A stretch of DNA of 57,896 nucleotides from Streptomyces oceani (GCF_001751245.1 NZ_LJGU01000131.1:1-57896), one strand, 5' to 3'; shown: positions 1 to 10,195, counted from the stretch's first letter. A program made the numbers and translations. Notes: generated by a model from the letters alone, not told the origin.

Positions 1-205
1 GCGCGGGCCGGGCACGCTCGGTGGCCCGCCGCTCGCTGGTTCGCTGCTCGGCGCCCCGCGACCGCTCCGCCGGCCGCCGACCGTCCGTACGCGAGGTGCC
101 TTCCCGCCCGGAGGCGGACCGGGCACGCGAGCGGGACGAGCCACCAGGAGGGCCACCGGAGGAACCACCGGACGACGAGGTGGCGGACTTCCGCTCTCCC
201 GTCAT
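1..205 (-). CDS. ftsW: FtsW, SEDS-family peptidoglycan polymerase / division protein (N-terminal fragment)
   Basis: FtsW is the membrane partner of FtsI that polymerises lipid II at the division septum. Only about the first 68 codons are present; the gene runs off the left edge. This part is a hydrophilic Ser/Gly/Arg-rich extension that precedes any membrane segment, so the identity rests mostly on position: it directly follows murD in a division and cell wall cluster, where Streptomyces carries ftsW. A strong GGAGG lies 10 bases before the ATG at 205. An in-frame GTG at 208, 7 bases from the same site, is an equally good start. The gap from the murD stop is about 80 bases, so the two are probably co-transcribed. 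No conserved SEDS motif is visible in this fragment. Confidence 0.75.
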   Translation of the reverse strand, partial: MTGERKSATSSSGGSSGGPPGGSSRSRARSASGREGTSRTDGRRPAERSRGAEQRTSERRATERARPA

Positions 206-287
206 CACCGCATCACCTCCTTCGCCCCCGGGTCGCCGCACCGGTCACCCGGCGGCTGGCCGGGCGGATGACCGGGTGGAGCAGCGG

Positions 288-1733
288 CTACCGATGCTCG
301 GCGGTCCGGTCGGCGGCCAGGGCGCGCACCGCGTCGGCGAAGGCCTCGCCCCGCCGGTTGTAGTTCGTGAACATGTCCATCGACGCGCACGCCGGTGCCA
401 GCAGGACCGTGTCACCGGGGTGCGCCAGCCGGGCCGCCTCCCCGACCGCCGCGGCCATCGCCCCAGTGTCGGTCCGTTCCAGATCGACGACCGGGACATC
501 CGGGGCGTGTCGCGTCAGGGCTTCCCGGATACGCGCCCGGTCCGCGCCGAGGAGTACGACGCCCCGCAAGCGGTCGGCGGCCGCCGTCACCAGGTCGTCG
601 AACTCGGCACCCTTGGCGAGCCCGCCGGCGACCCAGACGATCGACTCGTAGGCGGCCAGCGAGGCCCTGGTGGCGTGGGTGTTGGTGGCCTTGGAGTCGT
701 CGACGTACGCCACCCCGTCGACGTCCGCGACCCACTCGATACGGTGCGTGTCCGGCCGGAAGGACCGCAGCCCCTCGCGTACCGCCTCGGGCGGCACCCC
801 GTACGCGCGCGCGAGGGCGGCGGCGGCCAGGGCGTTGGCGATGTTGTGCGGGGCCGCGGGCTCGAGGTCGGTCACCTCGGCCAGCTCCTCGGCCTGCTGC
901 CGGCGGTCCGGAACGAAGGCGCGGTCCACCAACAGGCCCTCGACCACGCCGAGTTCGGAGGGGCCCGGGCTGTTCAGGGTGAAGCCCACAGCTCGGCAAC
1001 CCTCCACCACGTCGGCGGCTCGCACCAGCCGCTCGGTCGCCGGGTCCGCGCGGTTGTAGACGCAGGCGACCTCGTTGCCCTCGTAGACACGCCCCTTGTC
1101 GGCGGCGTACGCGGCCATCGAGCCGTGCCAGTCCAGATGGTCCGGGGCCAGGTTGAGCACCGCGGCGGAGTGCGCGCGGACGCTGGGCGCCCAGTGCAGC
1201 TGGTAGCTGGACAGCTCCACGGCCAGTACGTCGTATGGCTGTTCGCCCAGCACCACGTCGATCAGTGGCGTGCCGATGTTGCCCACCGCGGCGGTACGCA
1301 GCCCCGCCGCCTCCAGCATCGCGGCGAGCATCCGTACGGTGGTGGTCTTGCCGTTGGTGCCGGTGACCGCCAGCCAGGGCGCCGCGTCGGGCCCGCGCAG
1401 CCGCCAGGCCAGCTCCACGTCGCCCCAGACGGGCACCTCGGCCGCCTCGGCCGCGGCGAACAGCGCGCTGTCCGGCGGCCAGCCGGGCGAGGTGACGATC
1501 AGCTCGGTGCCCTCCGGCAGGGTGTCGCCGTCGCCCAGCCGTGCCGCGACGGCCTCCGCGGCCAGCTCCTCGGCGCGGGCCCGGTGGCTCGGGCTGTCGC
1601 CGCCGTCCACGACGGTGACCCGGGCCCCCGCACGTACGAGCGCGCGGGCGGCGCTGATTCCGCTGACGCCGAGGCCGGCCACGGTCACCCGGCGTCCGGT
1701 CAGGTCCTCGCCGGTCAGGTTCTCGCCGGTCAC
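288..1733 (-). CDS. murD: UDP-N-acetylmuramoyl-L-alanine:D-glutamate ligase
   Basis: MurD is the cytoplasmic ATP-dependent ligase that adds D-Glu to UDP-MurNAc-L-Ala. The product is 481 residues, slightly longer than the usual 440-470. An N-terminal Rossmann-like segment (VAGLGVSG, about residue 17) is followed by the Mur ligase P-loop TGTNGKTTT (near residue 125) and a C-terminal domain ending with the conserved [13 protein letters not shown] region. The GTG start at 1733 overlaps the mraY stop codon, which indicates translational coupling. The first dozen codons contain a near-perfect 15-base tandem repeat that encodes [10 protein letters not shown]; this could be a slipped duplication at the start. 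The gene belongs to the murE-murF-mraY-murD-ftsW transcription unit. Confidence 0.97.
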   Translation of the reverse strand: MTGENLTGEDLTGRRVTVAGLGVSGISAARALVRAGARVTVVDGGDSPSHRARAEELAAEAVAARLGDGDTLPEGTELIVTSPGWPPDSALFAAAEAAEVPVWGDVELAWRLRGPDAAPWLAVTGTNGKTTTVRMLAAMLEAAGLRTAAVGNIGTPLIDVVLGEQPYDVLAVELSSYQLHWAPSVRAHSAAVLNLAPDHLDWHGSMAAYAADKGRVYEGNEVACVYNRADPATERLVRAADVVEGCRAVGFTLNSPGPSELGVVEGLLVDRAFVPDRRQQAEELAEVTDLEPAAPHNIANALAAAALARAYGVPPEAVREGLRSFRPDTHRIEWVADVDGVAYVDDSKATNTHATRASLAAYESIVWVAGGLAKGAEFDDLVTAAADRLRGVVLLGADRARIREALTRHAPDVPVVDLERTDTGAMAAAVGEAARLAHPGDTVLLAPACASMDMFTNYNRRGEAFADAVRALAADRTAEHR

Positions 1734-2794
1734 TTGAGTGCCGCCCAGCCCGCGTAGAAGATCCCGAGACCGACGATGACGCAGATGCCCTGGATCAGCC
1801 AGAACCGGACCACCACGAGGACTTCCGACCATCCCTTCAGTTCGAAGTGGTGCTGTAGTGGGGCCATTTTGAGCACGCGTTTCCCGGTGAGTCGGAAGGA
1901 GCCGACCTGCACCACCACGGACATGGTGATCAGCACGAACAGTCCGCCGAGGACGGCGAGGAGAAGCTCGGTGCGGGAGCAGATCGCCAGCCCGGCCAGC
2001 GCACCACCGAGCGCCAGCGAACCGGTGTCGCCCATGAAGATCTTGGCGGGCGAGGTGTTCCACCACAGGAAGCCGAAACAGGCGCCCATCAGCGCGGCGG
2101 CGACCACCGCGAGATCGAGCGGATCTCGCACCTCGTAACAGGCGGGTCCGGAGGTCAGCCGGTTGGCGCAGGACTCCTGGTGTTCCCACATGCCGATGAA
2201 GGTGTAGGCGCCGAAGACCATCACGGAGGCGCCGGTGGCCAGGCCGTCCAGACCGTCGGTCAGGTTCACGCCGTTCGACATGGCCAGGATCATGAACAAC
2301 GCCCAGATCACGAAGATCACCGGCCCCATGTACCAACCGAAGTCCTGGGTGAAGGACAGCCTGGTGGAGGCCGGGGTGAGGTCGCGAGCGTCCGGGAAGT
2401 TCAGCGCGAGGACGGCGAAGGCGATGCCGACCGCCAACTGTCCCGCCATCTTGGCCTTGGCACGCAGCCCGAGACTGCGCTGCTTGACGATCTTGATGTA
2501 GTCGTCCAGGAAACCGACCAGTCCCATGCCCGCGAACAGGAAGAGCACGAGCACGCCGGAGAACGTCGGCTGGCTCCCCGTGATCAGCTTGGTGAGGGCG
2601 TACGCGGCCAGCGTGGCCAGGATGAAGGCGATGCCACCCATGGTCGGGGTGCCGCGCTTGCTGTGGTGGTTCTGCGGGCCGTCGTCCCGGATGAACTGAC
2701 CGTAGCCCCTCTTGGCGAGCAGCTTGATCAGCAGCGGCGTGCCGATAAGCGACAGGAAGAGCCCGATGACTCCGGAGAAGAGGATCTGCCTCAT
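1730..2794 (-). CDS. mraY: Phospho-N-acetylmuramoyl-pentapeptide transferase (lipid I synthase)
   Basis: MraY moves phospho-MurNAc-pentapeptide from UDP to undecaprenyl phosphate in the membrane, giving lipid I. The 354 residues form about ten hydrophobic segments. Family signatures are visible: the RGTPTMGG loop near residue 55, a FLDDYIK motif near residue 120, [10 protein letters not shown] near residue 210, and a C-terminal PLQHHFE motif whose histidines are conserved. I chose the ATG at 2794 because it overlaps the murF stop by four bases and because the protein then begins at the first transmembrane helix. A longer upstream extension in the same frame is only murF read out of frame. Confidence 0.98.
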   Translation of the reverse strand: MRQILFSGVIGLFLSLIGTPLLIKLLAKRGYGQFIRDDGPQNHHSKRGTPTMGGIAFILATLAAYALTKLITGSQPTFSGVLVLFLFAGMGLVGFLDDYIKIVKQRSLGLRAKAKMAGQLAVGIAFAVLALNFPDARDLTPASTRLSFTQDFGWYMGPVIFVIWALFMILAMSNGVNLTDGLDGLATGASVMVFGAYTFIGMWEHQESCANRLTSGPACYEVRDPLDLAVVAAALMGACFGFLWWNTSPAKIFMGDTGSLALGGALAGLAICSRTELLLAVLGGLFVLITMSVVVQVGSFRLTGKRVLKMAPLQHHFELKGWSEVLVVVRFWLIQGICVIVGLGIFYAGWAALK

Positions 2795-4194
2795 CTGGCG
2801 GCGACCTCGCCCCCGAGCAGGTCGAGTGCGACCCGCTCCAGACCGACCGAACGGGAAGCCTTCACCAGTACCACATCCCCCGGGCACAGCTCTCTGCGCA
2901 GCAGCTCCACCGCCGCCTGAGCGTCGGACACGTGCACCGACTCCTCACCCCATGAACCCTCGTTCTTGGCACCCATGTCGATCCAGGCGGCCTCCCGGCC
3001 ACCCACCGCCACGAGTTTCTGGACGTCCAGCCGGACGGCGAGCCGTCCGACCGAGTCGTGCTCGGTGAGCGACTCGTCACCGAGCTCGGCCATCTCCCCA
3101 AGCACCGCCCAGGTCCGCCGGCCCCCGGCCATGGCGGCCAGCGCGCGAAGCGCGGCCCGCATCGAGTCGGGATTGGCGTTGTAGGCGTCGTTGACGACCG
3201 TGACTCCGTCGGCGCGCTCGCTGACCTCCATACGCCAGCGGGAGAGGGTGCCCGCGGAGGAGAGCGCATCGGCGGTTTCCGTCACGGACATGCCCAACTC
3301 GCGGGCGACGGCAGCCGCTGCGAGCGCGTTCGACACGTGGTGCTCACCGTACAGGCGCATGGTCACGTCACTGCACCCGGAGGGTGTGCGAAGCGTGAAG
3401 GCCGGTTGGCCCTGTTCGGTGAGTCGGACGTTCTCACCGCGCACGTCGGCGGCCTCGCCCTCCCCGAACAGCACCACGCGTGCCCGGGTGCGTTCCGCCA
3501 TGGCGCGTACGAAGGGGTCGTCCGCGTTCAGGACGGCCACTCCGCCGTCCTCGGCGGCGGGCAGCGACTCGACCAACTCGCCCTTCGCCTCGGCGATGCC
3601 CTCCCGGCTGCCGAACTCCCCGATGTGCGCCACCCCGACGTTCAGCACCACGCCGATCCGGGGCGGCACCAGCTCGGTGAGGTAGCGGATGTGCCCGATG
3701 CCACGGGCACCCATCTCCAGGACGAGGTGCCGGGTGTCCTCCTCGGCACGCAGGGCGGTGACCGGCAGGCCGATCTCGTTGTTCAGGGAGCCCTCCGGCC
3801 ACACCGTGGGCCCCAACCGCTCCAGCAGTTGGGCGATCAGGTCCTTGGTGCTGGTCTTACCGGCGGAGCCGGTGAGGGCGACCACGTCGGTCCCGAGGAT
3901 GGCGACCGTGTGCCGGGCCAGGGCGCCCAGCGCGACCTCGACGTCGTCGACCACGATCGTCGGCACGTCCAGCGGACGGGTGGCGAGCACCGCCACCGCA
4001 CCGTCGGCGACGGCCTGTTCGGCGAACTCGTGACCGTCCACGCGGGCGCCGGCGAAGGCCGCGAACAGGCTGCCGGCGGTCACCTGCCGGGAGTCGTGGA
4101 CGACGGGTCCGGTGACGCGGACCTCTGGATCGGGTATGGCGCGGCGCTGTCCGGAGACGGCGGTGGCGATCTCGGCTAGGGATAGGGGGATCAT
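2791..4194 (-). CDS. murF: UDP-N-acetylmuramoyl-tripeptide:D-alanyl-D-alanine ligase
   Basis: MurF adds D-Ala-D-Ala to the UDP-MurNAc tripeptide, the last cytoplasmic step before lipid I. The product is 467 residues, typical of the family. The N-terminal substrate domain has the VHDSRQV motif (about residues 32-38), followed by a [11 protein letters not shown]-loop near residue 108 and the C-terminal [13 protein letters not shown] motif near residue 335. The P-loop has Ser-Ala where other Mur ligases have Thr-Asn; I believe this is common in actinobacterial MurF. The start overlaps the murE stop and the end overlaps the mraY start, each by four bases, so the three genes are translationally coupled. 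Confidence 0.97.
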   Translation of the reverse strand: MIPLSLAEIATAVSGQRRAIPDPEVRVTGPVVHDSRQVTAGSLFAAFAGARVDGHEFAEQAVADGAVAVLATRPLDVPTIVVDDVEVALGALARHTVAILGTDVVALTGSAGKTSTKDLIAQLLERLGPTVWPEGSLNNEIGLPVTALRAEEDTRHLVLEMGARGIGHIRYLTELVPPRIGVVLNVGVAHIGEFGSREGIAEAKGELVESLPAAEDGGVAVLNADDPFVRAMAERTRARVVLFGEGEAADVRGENVRLTEQGQPAFTLRTPSGCSDVTMRLYGEHHVSNALAAAAVARELGMSVTETADALSSAGTLSRWRMEVSERADGVTVVNDAYNANPDSMRAALRALAAMAGGRRTWAVLGEMAELGDESLTEHDSVGRLAVRLDVQKLVAVGGREAAWIDMGAKNEGSWGEESVHVSDAQAAVELLRRELCPGDVVLVKASRSVGLERVALDLLGGEVAAR

Positions 4195-5780
4195 GGCTTC
4201 TGGTCGTCTGCCCCGGAGGTAGCGGTGCCGGAGACGAGGGCCGCTTCGATGGCCTCGCGCAGCACCTGGCGGTCGTCGAAGGGCCGGACCACGCCGGCGA
4301 TGTCCTGGCCTAGCTCGTGCCCCTTGCCCAGGACGAGCACGCTGTCCCCGGGCTCGGCGCGGGAGACCGCGACGGCGATCGCCGCCGCCCGGTCCTCCTC
4401 GAGCAGCACGGTGCCGCGTTCGTACGCGGGCACCTCGGCGGCACCCGCGAGCATGGTGGCCAGGATCGCCAGCGGGTCCTCGGTGCGGGGGTTGTCGGAG
4501 GTCAGCACCGCGGTGTCGGACAGCCGCGCGAGCGCGGCGCCCATCGCGGCACGCTTGTACGGGTCCCGGTCGCCACCGCAGCCGAGCACGGTGTGCACCC
4601 GGCCCTCGGTGACCTTGCGGAGGGCGTAGAGGACGGACTCGACCGCGTCCGGCTTGTGCGCGTAGTCGACGACCGCCAGATAGTCCTGGCCCGCCTCCAC
4701 CCGCTCCAGCCGGCCCGGCACCCCGGGAACCGCGCCGATGCCCTCCGCGGCGAGCCCGGGGTCGATGCCGGCGACCGCCAGGGCGGTCAGCGCGGCCAGC
4801 GCGTTGGCGACGTTGAACGGCCCGGCGATCGGCGCGACAGCCGGTACGCGTACGCCGTCCGGGCCCACCGCGGTGAACGTCGAGCCCTTCGGCCCCACCT
4901 CGACCCCCTCGGCACGCCAGTCGGCGTCCGGGTGACCCTCGGCGGAGAAGGTCGTGACGGGCACCTCGGACTCGCCGATCAGCCGGAAGCCGTACTCGTC
5001 GTCGAAGTTCACCACGCCGGCGCGCGAGCGCTCCTCGGTGAACAGCTGCCGCTTGGCCCGGAAGTAGTCCTCCATGTCCGGGTGGAAGTCGAGGTGTTCC
5101 GGGCTGAGGTTGTTGAAGACCGCCACGTCGAACACGCAGCCGTCCACCCGGCCCAGCACCAGCGCGTGGCTGGACACCTCCATCGCGACCGAGCGCACCC
5201 CGCGCTCCCGCATCACGGCGAACAGCGCCTGCAGCTCGGTGGCTTCCGGCGTCGTACGCTCCGCCTTGAGCCGTTCGTCCCCGATCCGGGACTCCACGGT
5301 GCCGATCAGCCCGGTGAGGGCGCCCTCCTTGGCCGCGGCGGCCCGGAGACCACCCTCGATCAGATAGGCCGTAGTCGTCTTGCCGGAGGTGCCGGTGATG
5401 CCGACCTGCAGCAGGTCCTCGCCCGGGCGACCGTAGATCCGCGCGGCGAGCGCGCCCATCCGGGCCCGTGGTTCGGGGACGGTGAGCACCGTCAGGCCGG
5501 TGGCCGCCGCCCGTTCGGTCCCGGTCGGGTCGGTGAGCACCGCGACCGCTCCGAGACTCGCCGCCTGGGTGGCGAAGTCCGCGCCGTGGAACCGGGCGCC
5601 GGGCAGCGCCGCGTAGATGTCACCGGGCAGCACCGCGCGGGAGTCGTGCGTGATGCCGGTGGCCGCCGCCTCCGAGTCCGGCACGACCACACCCAGCTGC
5701 CCGGCGAGTTCCGCCAACGGCACCGGGCGTAGCCGCTCCGGACGGGGCGGCACGGTGGGGTTCTGATCAGCTTGTGGCAC
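4191..5780 (-). CDS. murE: UDP-N-acetylmuramoyl-L-alanyl-D-glutamate:diaminopimelate ligase
   Basis: MurE adds the third stem-peptide residue, in streptomycetes LL-diaminopimelate. The product is 529 residues. THDSRAV lies in the N-terminal domain, a TGTSGKTTT P-loop near residue 140, and the SDNPRTEDP region (the DNPR diaminopimelate-selecting motif) near residue 430. Several upstream starts are possible. I chose the GTG at 5780 because a -10-like TACGCT (5788-5793) ends 7 bases before it, the layout of a leaderless transcript, and no Shine-Dalgarno sequence is visible. About 200 bases separate it from the ftsI stop, so murE probably begins its own transcription unit inside the cluster. Confidence 0.95.
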   Translation of the reverse strand: MPQADQNPTVPPRPERLRPVPLAELAGQLGVVVPDSEAAATGITHDSRAVLPGDIYAALPGARFHGADFATQAASLGAVAVLTDPTGTERAAATGLTVLTVPEPRARMGALAARIYGRPGEDLLQVGITGTSGKTTTAYLIEGGLRAAAAKEGALTGLIGTVESRIGDERLKAERTTPEATELQALFAVMRERGVRSVAMEVSSHALVLGRVDGCVFDVAVFNNLSPEHLDFHPDMEDYFRAKRQLFTEERSRAGVVNFDDEYGFRLIGESEVPVTTFSAEGHPDADWRAEGVEVGPKGSTFTAVGPDGVRVPAVAPIAGPFNVANALAALTALAVAGIDPGLAAEGIGAVPGVPGRLERVEAGQDYLAVVDYAHKPDAVESVLYALRKVTEGRVHTVLGCGGDRDPYKRAAMGAALARLSDTAVLTSDNPRTEDPLAILATMLAGAAEVPAYERGTVLLEEDRAAAIAVAVSRAEPGDSVLVLGKGHELGQDIAGVVRPFDDRQVLREAIEAALVSGTATSGADDQKP

Positions 5781-5787
5781 GGCCGTG

Positions 5788-5793
5788 AGCGTA
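5788..5793 (-). promoter_or_regulatory. -10 box of a probable leaderless murE promoter
   Basis: The minus strand reads TACGCT followed by 7 bases and then the murE GTG. In actinobacteria this TANNNT spacing puts the transcription start at or next to the start codon. No convincing -35 hexamer is visible. If real, it lets murE through ftsW be expressed independently of the rsmH promoter. Confidence 0.5.
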
Positions 5794-5979
5794 CCGGGCA
5801 CACCTGCGGACCCGCTAAACGAGGGGTGCGCGGGGTGGTGGGGGCGCCACGCACTGTCGGTGGTCTGCTGCACGCGCTGCTCCGTGTCGTTCGTCGCGCT
5901 GGGCGCGCTCTGGGCTGGTGGTGGTTCTGGTGGGTCTGGTGTGTGCCGGGCGGTCGGGCCACGTGATCGGTTCACCGCC

Positions 5980-8025
5980 CTAGCCCGATCCGTCCTCACT
6001 GTCCTGCTCGGCGAACACCGGGAGCGGCTTCGCCTCGTCGCCGGTGGGCGGGATCTGCAGGGCCTTCAGGGAGAACTCCATGACCTCCTTGAAGACCGGA
6101 CCGCACACCTCACTTCCGAAGTAGCTTCCCTTACGCGGATTCTGCACCGCGCAGTAGACGGTCACCTGCGGCTTGTCGGCGGGCGCGAAACCGGCGAAGG
6201 AGGCGGTGTAGCCCTTGTACTCGCCGGTTTCCGGGTCCACCCGATTGGCCGTGCCGGTCTTGCCCGCGACCCGGTAGCCGGGAATCCGCGCGACGGTCCC
6301 GGTGCCCTCGTCACTGGCGACGACCGACTCCAGCATTCTCGCCAGAGTGTCCGAGGTCCGCTCGCTGATCACCCGCCGCTCGGCCGGTTCGTCCGCCGCG
6401 GTGAACTCCCCGTCCGGCCCGGTGCTGCCCCGTACGAGCGAGGGGGCGAGGCGTACGCCGCCGTTGGCGACCGTGGAATAGACCGAGGCGGCCTGCACCG
6501 CGGTCATCGACAGACCCTGCCCGAACGGGATCGTGTACTGCTGCGACCCCGACCAGTCGGCGGGGGCGGCGAGCAGCCCGGGGGTCTCGCCCGGGAAGTT
6601 CAGGCCCGTCTCCCTGCCGAGACCGAAGGCACGCAGGTACGAGTGCAGCACCTTGTTCGCCTGGTTCTGGGTCCTGCCGAGCTGCTCGGTGGCCAGGATG
6701 GTGCCGATGTTGCTGGACTTGGCCAGTACGCCGTTGAGCGTCAGCTGCCAGGTGGGGTGGTCGATGTCGTCCGCGAACGAACGATCCGCCCTGGGTAGCC
6801 GGTTGGGCACGGTCACCCGCGTACGGGGCGTGGCCGCGTCCTCCTCCAGCACCGCGGCCATGGACATCACCTTGGACGTCGAGCCCGGTTCGAAGGCGTC
6901 CTGCAACGCGGCGTTTCCCAGGGTGTCGCGTTCGGCCTGGCCCACCTTGTTGGGATCGAACGTCGGGGCGTTGGCGACGCCCAGCAGCTCGCCCGTCGCG
7001 GTGTCCTGCACGACGACGGAGCCGCTGTCCGCCTCGGACTCCCGGACCTGTTCCCGGATCGCCCGTTGGGCGGCCCACTGGATGTCCCGGTGCAGGGTGA
7101 GTTCGACGTCCTCGCCCTGCACCGGCGACTTCTCCTCCTCCCCCGCGGTGGGCACCTGGCGGCCACCGGACTGGGTGTAGGTGATCTTGCCGTCCTCGCC
7201 CCTGAGCTGCTTGTTCAGCTTGGCTTCCAGTCCGCCGCCGCCCTTGCCGGCAGCGTTGACGAAGCCGAGCACGCTCGCGGCCAGCTTGTCGTTCGGGTAG
7301 ACCCGCTTGGCGTGCTCCTCGGAGTAGACGCCGGCCAGTACGTTCGCCGCGTTACCGGAAGCCTCCTTGTCCGCCAGGGCACCCTTGAGATCCTCGATCT
7401 GCCGCCAGACCTGTGGTGACCGCTTACGCGCCAGCACCACGTACCGGGTGTCCTCCCGGGACAGCTTCTCCGTCATCCGCTGCTCGTCCTTGCCCAGGAT
7501 CGGCGCCAGCAGGGCCGCGGCCTGGGCCGGCGCGTCCGGCACGTCGGTCTGGTCCGGGGTGAAGAGGTACGGGTCCGCGGTGATGTCGTACGCGTCCACC
7601 GTGGTGGCCAGCGGCGTGCCGTCCCGAGCGGTCATGGTGCCGCGCTCGGCGGCGAGCGGCACCGTGATGTAGCGGTTGACCGCCGCCTTCTGCACGAACG
7701 TGTCGGCGTTCACCGCCTGCACCTGCAACAGCCGTACGGTGCAGGCCAGCAGCACCAGCGTGAGCAGCACGCCCATCAGCCGCAACCGAGGCCGGGGGCG
7801 GGCCAACCGCAGCGCCATGCCCTCCGGCGCCCGGGCGGCGGGGTCCCGGGGGCTCGACCCGCCACGGCGGGGACCGTCCCGACCGGGGTCCCGACCGGAA
7901 CCACCACGGCCGGGCCCGTCCCGGCCGGACCGCTCCAAACCCGGGGCTCCGGACTCCCGCCCGCCCACGGACCGCCCGCCCCCGGAGCCGGGTTCGCGAC
8001 GGGGCCGCCTGGGCCGCTCACTCAC
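5980..8025 (-). CDS. ftsI: FtsI, septal class B penicillin-binding protein (transpeptidase)
   Basis: FtsI (PBP3) cross-links peptidoglycan at the septum as partner of FtsW. The product is 681 residues: a long Arg/Gly/Pro-rich cytoplasmic tail (1-75), one membrane segment (about 82-100), a pedestal domain and the transpeptidase domain. All three penicillin-binding motifs are visible: STSK in FEPGSTSKVMSM near residue 380, SSN near 435, and KTGT in VAGKTGTANR near 590. There is no C-terminal PASTA repeat. The start overlaps the ftsL stop by four bases. The unusually basic low-complexity tail resembles those of other Streptomyces FtsI proteins. Confidence 0.96.
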   Translation of the reverse strand: MSERPRRPRREPGSGGGRSVGGRESGAPGLERSGRDGPGRGGSGRDPGRDGPRRGGSSPRDPAARAPEGMALRLARPRPRLRLMGVLLTLVLLACTVRLLQVQAVNADTFVQKAAVNRYITVPLAAERGTMTARDGTPLATTVDAYDITADPYLFTPDQTDVPDAPAQAAALLAPILGKDEQRMTEKLSREDTRYVVLARKRSPQVWRQIEDLKGALADKEASGNAANVLAGVYSEEHAKRVYPNDKLAASVLGFVNAAGKGGGGLEAKLNKQLRGEDGKITYTQSGGRQVPTAGEEEKSPVQGEDVELTLHRDIQWAAQRAIREQVRESEADSGSVVVQDTATGELLGVANAPTFDPNKVGQAERDTLGNAALQDAFEPGSTSKVMSMAAVLEEDAATPRTRVTVPNRLPRADRSFADDIDHPTWQLTLNGVLAKSSNIGTILATEQLGRTQNQANKVLHSYLRAFGLGRETGLNFPGETPGLLAAPADWSGSQQYTIPFGQGLSMTAVQAASVYSTVANGGVRLAPSLVRGSTGPDGEFTAADEPAERRVISERTSDTLARMLESVVASDEGTGTVARIPGYRVAGKTGTANRVDPETGEYKGYTASFAGFAPADKPQVTVYCAVQNPRKGSYFGSEVCGPVFKEVMEFSLKALQIPPTGDEAKPLPVFAEQDSEDGSG

Positions 8026-8399
8026 GGGGCGTCGCCACCCTCCTCGTCCGGGGCCGGCTTCGGCGAGCCGCGCACCGAGCCGTCGGGGGCCAGGAAGGCG
8101 GGTGGCCCGCCGGGGACCATGCCCAGCTCACGGGCCCGCTCCTCGAGCGCCCCGGGCGCCGAGTAGGAGTTCACCTCCTGCTCCAGCGCCTGCTGCTCGT
8201 CGGAGAGTTCCCGGTTCTCCTGCTTCAGCTCGGTCAGCTCGAAGGAGTCCTGATTGACGGACGCGTTGAGGAACAGCAGCGCCAACAGCCCGGAACCGAG
8301 CAGCAGCACGATCAGCAGGACGTACGGAGTGCGGGCGGCTCTCGCGCCACCGGCCGGGGTCAGGTTCGCCAACCTGGCGAGCCGTCGTGCTGCGGTCAA
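8022..8399 (-). CDS. ftsL: FtsL-like bitopic division protein
   Basis: This is a small single-pass division protein that in other bacteria bridges FtsQ/DivIC and the FtsWI synthase. The product is 125 residues: a short basic cytoplasmic segment, a membrane helix at about 27-48, then a leucine-zipper-like coiled coil (about 58-85, heptads around [20 protein letters not shown]), and a Pro-rich end. Sequence similarity in this family is weak. The call rests on this architecture and on its place between rsmH and ftsI, with four-base overlaps on both sides. Confidence 0.85.
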   Translation of the reverse strand: MTAARRLARLANLTPAGGARAARTPYVLLIVLLLGSGLLALLFLNASVNQDSFELTELKQENRELSDEQQALEQEVNSYSAPGALEERARELGMVPGGPPAFLAPDGSVRGSPKPAPDEEGGDAP

Positions 8400-9355
8400 G
8401 GGTGTGCCTCCCTGATGCGCTCGGCCCCGCGCAACCGCGCGGGAGCGGCACGCGGATTGTCGGCGGTCTCCTCCTCGGTGGGCGGCTCGGCGCCCCGGGT
8501 GAGCAGCCGCAACCGTGGCTGGTAGCGCTCCGGGACCACCGGCAGTCCCTCCGGCGCCGTGTTGGCTGCTCCGGCGGCGAGCGTCCGCTTCACCAGCCGG
8601 TCCTCCAGCGAGTGGTACGAGAGCACGACCATCCGGCCGCCCACCGCGAGAGCGTCCAGCCCGGCTGGTACGGCCCGCTCCAGCACCGCCAACTCGCCGT
8701 TCACCTCGATCCGAAGTGCCTGGAACGTCCGCTTGGCCGGGTTCCCGCCAGTACGTTTCACCGCCTGCGGCAGCGCCTCCCGGATCACCTCGACCAGCCG
8801 GGCGCTGCTCTCGAACGGCGCGACGGCCCGTTCCCGTACGACCGCCTCGACGATCCGCCGAGCCTGCTTCTCCTCCCCGTAGCTGCGCAGAATCCGCACC
8901 AGCTCACCAGCCGGATAGGTGTTCAGCACCTCGGCCGCGGCGATGCCGGTCGCCTGGTCCATCCGCATGTCCAGGGGCGCGTCCCGGGCATAGGCGAAGC
9001 CGCGGTCCGGCTCGTCCAGCTGCATCGAGGAGACCCCGAGGTCGAAGAGCACGCCCTGCACCCGGGGCGTGCCCAGGCGGTCCAGCACGGCGGGCAATTC
9101 GTCGTACACCGCGTGCCGCAGGGTGACCCGGTCGCCGTACGGCGCCAGCCGTTCGCCGGCGAGTTCCAGCGCCGAGCGGTCACGGTCCAGGCCGATCAGC
9201 CGGGCGGTGGGGAAGGTGGCCAGCAGTGCCTCGGCGTGCCCGCCGAGACCGAGGGTGCAGTCGACGACCGTGGCACCCGGCTCGGCGAGGGCGGGCGCGA
9301 GCAGGTCCAGACAGCGCTGGCGCAGCACCGGGACGTGCCGCTGGTTCGTACTCAT
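8396..9355 (-). CDS. rsmH: 16S rRNA (cytosine1402-N4)-methyltransferase
   Basis: RsmH (MraW) N4-methylates C1402 of 16S rRNA using S-adenosylmethionine. The product is 319 residues. [13 protein letters not shown] near the N-terminus, the SAM-binding [14 protein letters not shown] motif near residue 35, [12 protein letters not shown] near residue 110 and the C-terminal [13 protein letters not shown] motif are all diagnostic. It is the first gene of the cell wall cluster. A purine-rich GAGAGGG lies before the ATG, and a sigma-70-like promoter lies about 200 bases upstream. No mraZ gene lies between that promoter and rsmH, unlike many other bacteria. Confidence 0.97.
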   Translation of the reverse strand: MSTNQRHVPVLRQRCLDLLAPALAEPGATVVDCTLGLGGHAEALLATFPTARLIGLDRDRSALELAGERLAPYGDRVTLRHAVYDELPAVLDRLGTPRVQGVLFDLGVSSMQLDEPDRGFAYARDAPLDMRMDQATGIAAAEVLNTYPAGELVRILRSYGEEKQARRIVEAVVRERAVAPFESSARLVEVIREALPQAVKRTGGNPAKRTFQALRIEVNGELAVLERAVPAGLDALAVGGRMVVLSYHSLEDRLVKRTLAAGAANTAPEGLPVVPERYQPRLRLLTRGAEPPTEEETADNPRAAPARLRGAERIREAHP

Positions 9356-9558
9356 GTGCCCTCTCAGCTCCGACGGGCACCCCGGCCTGTCCGCTCACGT
9401 GCGCCCTGGTCCCCGCCCGCTCCGCTGCGGCAGCGGCCTGCTGGCGCCGGGGAAGGGACGTCAGACGGCTTGAGCGGGAGGAGGCCGAGCCGCGCGTGCG
9501 CGTCCAGTCAGGCGAGGGACCCGGTCCAGGAGGAGTGTCACGCCTCCCACTTCGCGTC

Positions 9559-9586
9559 ACTTTAGCCCACTCGTCCCCCCGGTCAA
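9559..9586 (-). promoter_or_regulatory. Probable promoter of the rsmH-ftsL-ftsI operon
   Basis: The minus strand carries TTGACC, 16 bases, then TAAAGT, a good match to the housekeeping-sigma consensus. The start site would fall about 195 bases before rsmH. It occupies the 300-base intergenic region 9356-9655 shared with the divergent carbonic anhydrase gene; the rest of that region, between this promoter and rsmH, is a long leader in which I recognise no gene. Confidence 0.6.
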
Positions 9587-9642
9587 CCAACTGCCCAGGC
9601 GCGTCCCGGCGGACCGCCGCGCGCGGCACGGCACAAGGGAGA

Positions 9643-9648
9643 TAACGT
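9643..9648 (+). promoter_or_regulatory. -10 box of a probable leaderless carbonic anhydrase promoter
   Basis: TAACGT is followed by 7 bases and then the ATG at 9656. This places the transcription start at the initiation codon, so the message is probably leaderless. No Shine-Dalgarno sequence fits the ATG. Confidence 0.45.
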
Positions 9649-9655
9649 CGTAACC

Positions 9656-10195
9656 ATGTCGCCCTCAGCAGCCGAACCCTCGCAAGCCGGTGTCACCGAT
9701 CGCCTGCTCGCCGCCAACGCCCAGTACTCCGCTGAGTTCACCGATCCGGGCATGGACGCCCGCCCGGTGCTCGGCGTCGCCGTAGTCGCCTGTATGGACG
9801 CACGCATCGACCTGCACCGGGCGCTGGGCCTGGAGCTGGGCGACTGTCACACCATCCGGAACGCCGGCGGGGTGGTCACCGACGACACCATCCGCTCGCT
9901 CACCATCAGCCAGCGCGCCCTGGGCACCCGCTCGGTGGTACTCATTCACCACACCGGCTGTGGGCTGCTGGACATCACCGAGGACTTCCGGCACGACGTG
10001 GAACTGGCGGTGGGGCAGCGACCGCCCTGGGCGGTCGAGGCGTTCTGGGACCTGGACAGCGACATGCGTCAGGCGATCCAGCGGGTGCGCAACTCGCCGT
10101 TCCTCCCCTTCCGGGACGACGTACGGGGCTTCGTCTTCGACGTACGCACCGGTCTGCTGCGCGAGATCGATCCCGGTGTCACCGCGGAACGGTGA
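9656..10195 (+). CDS. Beta-class carbonic anhydrase
   Basis: This cytoplasmic zinc enzyme interconverts CO2 and bicarbonate. The product is 179 residues, the short form found in actinobacteria (similar, I believe, to M. tuberculosis Rv1284). The expected zinc ligands are visible: Cys46 in ACMDAR with the Asp48/Arg50 dyad, His99 and Cys102 in HHTGCG. The RNAGG motif near residue 68 also fits. It is divergent from the cell wall cluster and lies 25 bases before the MoxR gene on the same strand, so some read-through into that operon is likely. Bicarbonate supply for fatty acid synthesis is a plausible role. Confidence 0.9.
   Translation: MSPSAAEPSQAGVTDRLLAANAQYSAEFTDPGMDARPVLGVAVVACMDARIDLHRALGLELGDCHTIRNAGGVVTDDTIRSLTISQRALGTRSVVLIHHTGCGLLDITEDFRHDVELAVGQRPPWAVEAFWDLDSDMRQAIQRVRNSPFLPFRDDVRGFVFDVRTGLLREIDPGVTAER

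Noticed and set aside
21..1757. A 578-residue plus-strand frame opposite murD
   Set aside because: It mirrors MurD, has His/Val/Arg-rich composition, and has no motif.
9356..9655. mraZ gene or MraZ-binding repeats in front of rsmH
   Set aside because: No open frame of the right size and two GTGGG units 19 bases apart do not match the 5-base spacing of MraZ boxes.
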